Assembly (NCBI GenBank): GCA_021767885.1
Contig: JAASSM010000034.1
Span: 1 to 9,034 of the forward strand
Source: a bacterium
Lineage (GTDB): Bacteria > Krumholzibacteriota > Krumholzibacteria > LZORAL124-64-63
Direction of reading: 5' to 3'
Length of the DNA: 9,034 nt
Numbering within the stretch: the first letter of the stretch is position 1; each line of letters starts with the position of its first letter. Shown piece after piece: positions 7,050 to 9,034 of this stretch. A program made the position numbers and the translations under genes. The notes under the pieces were generated by a model. It worked only from the letters and a program-made list of their open reading frames with translations, was not told where the DNA came from and ran no database searches.

Positions 7050-7146
7050 ATCCGGGTCTTGCGGGCGAACAGACCGGGCGACCGCGCGGTTACCCCAACA
7101 TGTGGGGCCAGACCTGGTGTTCGAATACATTCCCTTGGGGGACCGC

Positions 7147-7175
7147 AATATCTCGCAGATCCGTGAAGCGGCCAA
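7147..7175 (-). promoter_or_regulatory. nrdJ: candidate sigma70-type promoter of nrdJ
   Basis: The minus strand has TTGGCC (7175-7170), a 17-nt spacer, and GATATT (7152-7147), each matching four of six consensus positions. It lies in the most AT-rich part of the gap. Transcription from here would give a leader of about 220 nt before the GTG at 6921. The -10 overlaps an AT-rich site resembling an NrdR box. Confidence 0.4.
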
Positions 7176-7254
7176 GGAAAAAGTCGCGGGATCCGGACCC
7201 GGAGATTTCTGGATGCCGCGCGGGCCCCGAATCGCGGGAAGAATCGTGGTCTGC

Positions 7255-7297
7255 GCCCCACCTCGCCCGGTAAAAAAAATGTTCACGCCGGTGGGGC
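7255..7297. repeat. 8-bp inverted repeat enclosing an A8/T8 tract
   Basis: GCCCCACC (7255-7262) and GGTGGGGC (7290-7297) are perfect inverted copies 27 nt apart. Between them lies a run of eight A on the plus strand (7272-7279), that is T8 on the minus strand. A second small hairpin, CCGGA-GCTT-TCCGG, is at 7307-7320. The region follows the phosphatase gene on the minus strand, so it may help end that transcript, although a T run inside a loop is not the classical arrangement. Confidence 0.45.
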
Positions 7298-7415
7298 CTG
7301 GGCGGTCCGGAGCTTTCCGGGCGGCCACGGCAAGCTCGTCGCGCACGGCGGCCAACAGCCATGACCGATTCATCGACAACGAGTTACGAGGTCTGCAGGT
7401 CAGCTCCGAAATGGC

Positions 7416-7832
7416 TCAGCGCGGCCCCAGCCGCTCCACCACCTCGGCCACCGCCGCCCGCGCCCGCTCGCGGCCGGTGCGGAACGCCTCGCGCACCTCC
7501 TGCGGGGTCCCGCTGGCGCCCATGGGGTCGGGGAACGGCCGCGCCCAGTGCCGCGATGGATCCCGCAGCGCCGGCAGGTAGCGCGTCGCCTCCTCGCTGA
7601 GCGTGACCACCACGTCGAACGCGTCGAGGTCCAGGCCGTCGATGGATTTCGAGTGCTGGCCGTCCAGGCTCAGCCCCACCTCCTGCATCACCGCATCGGC
7701 CCGGCGGCTCACCGGCGAGGTCAGCAGCCCGGCGCTCGCCACCTCCCAGCCGTCGGGAAACAGGCGGCGCGCCCACGCCTCGGCCATCTGGCTGCGGCAG
7801 GCGTTGGCCGTGCACACGAAGAGGACCCTCAT
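7416..7832 (-). CDS. low-molecular-weight protein tyrosine phosphatase / arsenate reductase-family protein
   Basis: A 138-residue cytosolic protein of the LMW-PTP fold. The P-loop CTANACRS at 7-14 is the CX5R signature (C7 nucleophile, R13) in the form typical of ArsC-like proteins (VCTANACRSQMAEAW). PFPDPMG at 99-105 supplies the general-acid Asp102. Length is normal for the family. Thioredoxin-coupled arsenate reductases (S. aureus pI258 type) need two more cysteines in a loop near residues 80-90; here that stretch reads LSEEATRYLP with no cysteine, and the only cysteines are C7 and C12. So it is either a phosphatase or an arsenate reductase that depends on glutathione or another low-molecular thiol. 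The ATG at 7832 overlaps the stop of the HDOD gene (ATGA) and has only a weak ribosome site, indicating translational coupling. In-frame upstream sequence belongs to the HDOD gene's 3' end. No arsR, arsB or acr3 is seen. Confidence 0.87.
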   Translation of the reverse strand: MRVLFVCTANACRSQMAEAWARRLFPDGWEVASAGLLTSPVSRRADAVMQEVGLSLDGQHSKSIDGLDLDAFDVVVTLSEEATRYLPALRDPSRHWARPFPDPMGASGTPQEVREAFRTGRERARAAVAEVVERLGPR

Positions 7833-8671
7833 GCCCCGGCCCCGAGCAGCGCCAGCATGCCGTCGAGATCCCGCAGGGCGCGCTCGCACTCGCCAGCCGC
7901 CACCGCATCGGCGAGCCCGGCCTCGGCCAGGGCCAGGTCCAGTTCCGCCGGCGGGACCCGCACGGCGCCCGCGTCATGCCCGTGCGCGGCCGCCAGGAGG
8001 TTGGCCACCCGCACCACCGCCGTCAGGCTGCCCGCCGGCGCCGGCCGGTGGTGGCCCGCGATGGCCGCCACCAGATCGGGCGGGAAATTCCAGGCCTCGG
8101 CCACCGCCGCGCCCGCCTCGGCGTGGTCGAAGCCGAGCAGGTCGCGCTCCGCCAGCACGAGCTGGCTGTCGTCCAGATCCGGCGGGAGCTGCTCGAGATG
8201 ATCCCGGAGCGGGCGGTCGAGCAGCAGCTTGCCGATGTCGTGGAGGATGCCGGCGGTGAACAGGCGATCACGGTCCCGACCCGCCGCGCCGCCGGGCGCC
8301 AGGCGCGCCGCGAGCAGGCCGCAGGCGAGGGCGTGACGCCAGAGCTGGCCGCGCGGCAGGCGGTAGGCCGTCACCGCCACCTGCAGCAGTCGTCCCATGC
8401 TCGCCGCGAAGGCCACCGTCAGGACCGTCCGGCTGCCCAGCCGGACCAGGGCGTCCCGGACGCTGCCCACCTCCCGCCCCAGGCCGTAGTAGGAGGAGTT
8501 GCAGAGCTTGAGCACGTTGGCGGTCAACCCCGGGTCCTTCTCCACCACCGAGACCAGCTCGTCCACCTCCACGTCGGGGTCCTCGAGGAGGGTCAGCAGA
8601 CGGGCACTGGTGGCCGGCATGGCGGCCAGCTCCGGGGTCGCGCCGACGAGCCGGGCGAGGTCGGTGTTCAT
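7829..8671 (-). CDS. HDOD-domain signalling protein
   Basis: A 280-residue cytosolic protein dominated by an HDOD domain (PF08668, about residues 10-215), a relative of HD phosphohydrolases found in bacterial signalling proteins. LPATSARLL-like and VSVVEKDPGL (41-49) and KLCNSSYYGL (55-64) are typical HDOD segments. Histidines and aspartates of an HD site are retained: H113, H144-D145 in ILHDIGK (142-148), H183 in GFDHAEAG, and H207-H208 in AGHHRP. Many HDOD proteins have lost this set, so catalysis or metal binding remains possible. The last 65 residues are Ala/Leu-rich helices without a recognised domain; no receiver, GGDEF or EAL domain is attached. The ATG at 8671 is chosen for GAGGAG 4 nt upstream. 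It is the first gene of a two-gene unit and overlaps the phosphatase gene by 4 nt. Its role cannot be told from sequence. Confidence 0.92.
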   Translation of the reverse strand: MNTDLARLVGATPELAAMPATSARLLTLLEDPDVEVDELVSVVEKDPGLTANVLKLCNSSYYGLGREVGSVRDALVRLGSRTVLTVAFAASMGRLLQVAVTAYRLPRGQLWRHALACGLLAARLAPGGAAGRDRDRLFTAGILHDIGKLLLDRPLRDHLEQLPPDLDDSQLVLAERDLLGFDHAEAGAAVAEAWNFPPDLVAAIAGHHRPAPAGSLTAVVRVANLLAAAHGHDAGAVRVPPAELDLALAEAGLADAVAAGECERALRDLDGMLALLGAGA

Positions 8672-8704
8672 GGGGCTCCTCTTCGTCGTGGATCTCCGGC
8701 GAGG

Positions 8705-8733
8705 ATCTTGCCACAGGTGCCACCGATCGCCAA
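8705..8733 (-). promoter_or_regulatory. weak promoter candidate for the HDOD-phosphatase pair
   Basis: TTGGCG (8733-8728), a 17-nt spacer and CAAGAT (8710-8705) on the minus strand lie about 30 nt ahead of the HDOD start. The -35 matches four and the -10 three consensus positions. The 113-nt region is divergent with the plus-strand gene, so promoters for both must fit here. A direct repeat TGCCAC (8709-8714 and 8718-8723) overlaps it. Confidence 0.25.
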
Positions 8734-8769
8734 GCGCATGAAACGGCCTGGATCGCGGGGCACCGGAGC

Positions 8770-8775
8770 GATAGT
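8770..8775 (+). promoter_or_regulatory. possible -10 element of a leaderless transcript
   Basis: GATAGT ends 9 nt before the ATG at 8785. No Shine-Dalgarno lies at a normal distance (the nearest GGAG is 17 nt upstream). The spacing would put the transcription start at or next to the ATG, as in leaderless mRNAs. No good -35 is seen. Confidence 0.3.
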
Positions 8776-8784
8776 CTCGGCGCC

Positions 8785-9034
8785 ATGCATCCTCTCCGCT
8801 CCCTCGCATCGCGCATCATGGCCCTGCTGGCGGTCCTGATGGCCAGCGGCGCCGCGCTGGCCGGCGCCGCCTGGTGGCGCCTCGCCCCGGGCGAGCTGCC
8901 CCATGCCGGCCCCTGGCCCGGCGCCGCCCTGCCTGCCGGCCCGCTCGCCGTGGGCCTGGCCCTCGGGGCCGGCGTGCTGGCTGCCCTGGCCTGGCGAGGC
9001 GGCCGCGAGGCGGCCCGGGGCGTGGACGGCCGGA
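8785..9034 (+). CDS. membrane protein, N-terminal fragment (cut by window edge)
   Basis: The first 83 residues of a plus-strand gene that runs off the right edge. Two hydrophobic segments, about residues 11-31 (IMALLAVLMASGAALAGAAWW) in part and 53-70 (LAVGLALGAGVLAALAWR), flank a short Pro/Gly-rich loop. A charged stretch GGREAARGVDGR follows, consistent with entry into a cytoplasmic domain. That layout is common at the start of membrane-anchored sensor or cyclase proteins, but no domain is visible and I do not assign one. The frame is open throughout with G/C-rich third positions. The ATG at 8785 is used; an in-frame ATG at 8818 is an alternative that would shorten the first segment. It diverges from the HDOD gene. 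Confidence 0.55.
   Translation, partial: MHPLRSLASRIMALLAVLMASGAALAGAAWWRLAPGELPHAGPWPGAALPAGPLAVGLALGAGVLAALAWRGGREAARGVDGR

Larger units (their letters stand above)
6922..7415. other. 494-nt non-coding region: arsC-like 3' end plus nrdJ promoter and leader
   Basis: This stretch separates two minus-strand genes. It is noticeably less GC-rich than its surroundings in places, and its open frames use many A/T-ending codons (ATT, TTT, CTT, ATA, TGT), unlike the neighbouring genes, so I read it as non-coding. It contains a probable nrdJ promoter (7147-7175), a leader of about 220 nt with several possible hairpins, an A8/T8 run inside an inverted repeat (7255-7297), and a small hairpin at 7307-7320. 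I looked for the conserved boxes of a cobalamin riboswitch and did not find them. Confidence 0.6.

Noticed and set aside
6922..7146. Cobalamin riboswitch ahead of B12-dependent nrdJ
   Set aside because: I looked for the B12 box (GCCACTG-like end and AGYCAGGAGACC-like core) and found only a loose GCCACCG; the pattern is not met.
6918..7379. A 153-codon minus-strand open frame whose TGA overlaps the nrdJ GTG start (GTGA)
   Set aside because: The overlap looks operon-like, but the start has no ribosome site, codons often end in A or T unlike the neighbours, the product matches no family I know, and the candidate nrdJ promoter lies inside it. Conservation in relatives would reopen the question.
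3529..7581. A 1350-codon open frame on the plus strand, antisense to nrdJ and part of the barrel gene
   Set aside because: It mirrors the codon structure of nrdJ: strong G/C preference at third positions removes stops on the opposite strand. The product is a His/Val/Gly/Ala-rich low-complexity sequence with no domain, and nrdJ itself is beyond doubt.
7416..7889. Longer start for the phosphatase gene
   Set aside because: The extra N-terminal residues are Arg/Ala-rich translation of the HDOD gene's 3' end in another frame; the family begins just before the P-loop, matching the ATG at 7832.
8705..8725. Sigma54 promoter before the HDOD gene (TGGCAC on the minus strand)
   Set aside because: The GG and GC elements are about 2 nt too close for the strict -24/-12 spacing and the -12 lacks TTGC.

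Overview
The window is GC-rich DNA with strong G/C preference at third codon positions. It comes from a bacterium with signal-peptide-bearing outer-membrane proteins, most likely a proteobacterium and plausibly a gammaproteobacterium. That placement is inferred from gene types (outer-membrane barrel, HDOD protein, SO_0444-type permease) and overall composition, not from a marker gene. I see no rRNA, tRNA, CRISPR array, insertion sequence or phage gene.

Layout: eight of the nine genes lie on the minus strand, so the window reads from high to low coordinates. At the right edge a plus-strand gene for a small membrane protein (8785 to end, cut off) diverges from an HDOD-domain gene (8671-7829). 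The HDOD gene overlaps by 4 nt (ATGA) a low-molecular-weight phosphatase / ArsC-family gene (7832-7416). A roughly 500-nt non-coding stretch follows, holding a likely promoter and a long structured leader. It leads into nrdJ, the B12-dependent class II ribonucleotide reductase (6921-4129), which ends before a convincing hairpin terminator (4021-4047).

A second minus-strand cluster starts at 3894 with a small exported beta-barrel protein. It is followed after 7 nt by a UMF1/Atg22-type MFS transporter, after 32 nt by a short pentapeptide-repeat protein, after a 121-nt gap rich in palindromes by a membrane polyferredoxin, and after 61 nt by a permease of the SO_0444 Cu/Zn efflux / ArsP-like family that runs off the left edge.

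How the genes may work together: nrdJ is a stand-alone housekeeping gene supplying deoxyribonucleotides without needing oxygen. The polyferredoxin and permease look like a functional pair, an electron carrier in the membrane next to a metal or metalloid exporter, but no substrate can be read from the sequence. The HDOD and phosphatase genes are translationally coupled and may form a signalling pair. The phosphatase lacks the two distal cysteines of thioredoxin-coupled arsenate reductases, so an arsenate role should not be assumed. Nothing here is clearly a new defence or mobile system. The less ordinary points are the permease-polyferredoxin pair, the HDOD-phosphatase coupling, and the long nrdJ leader with AT-rich sites at its promoter.
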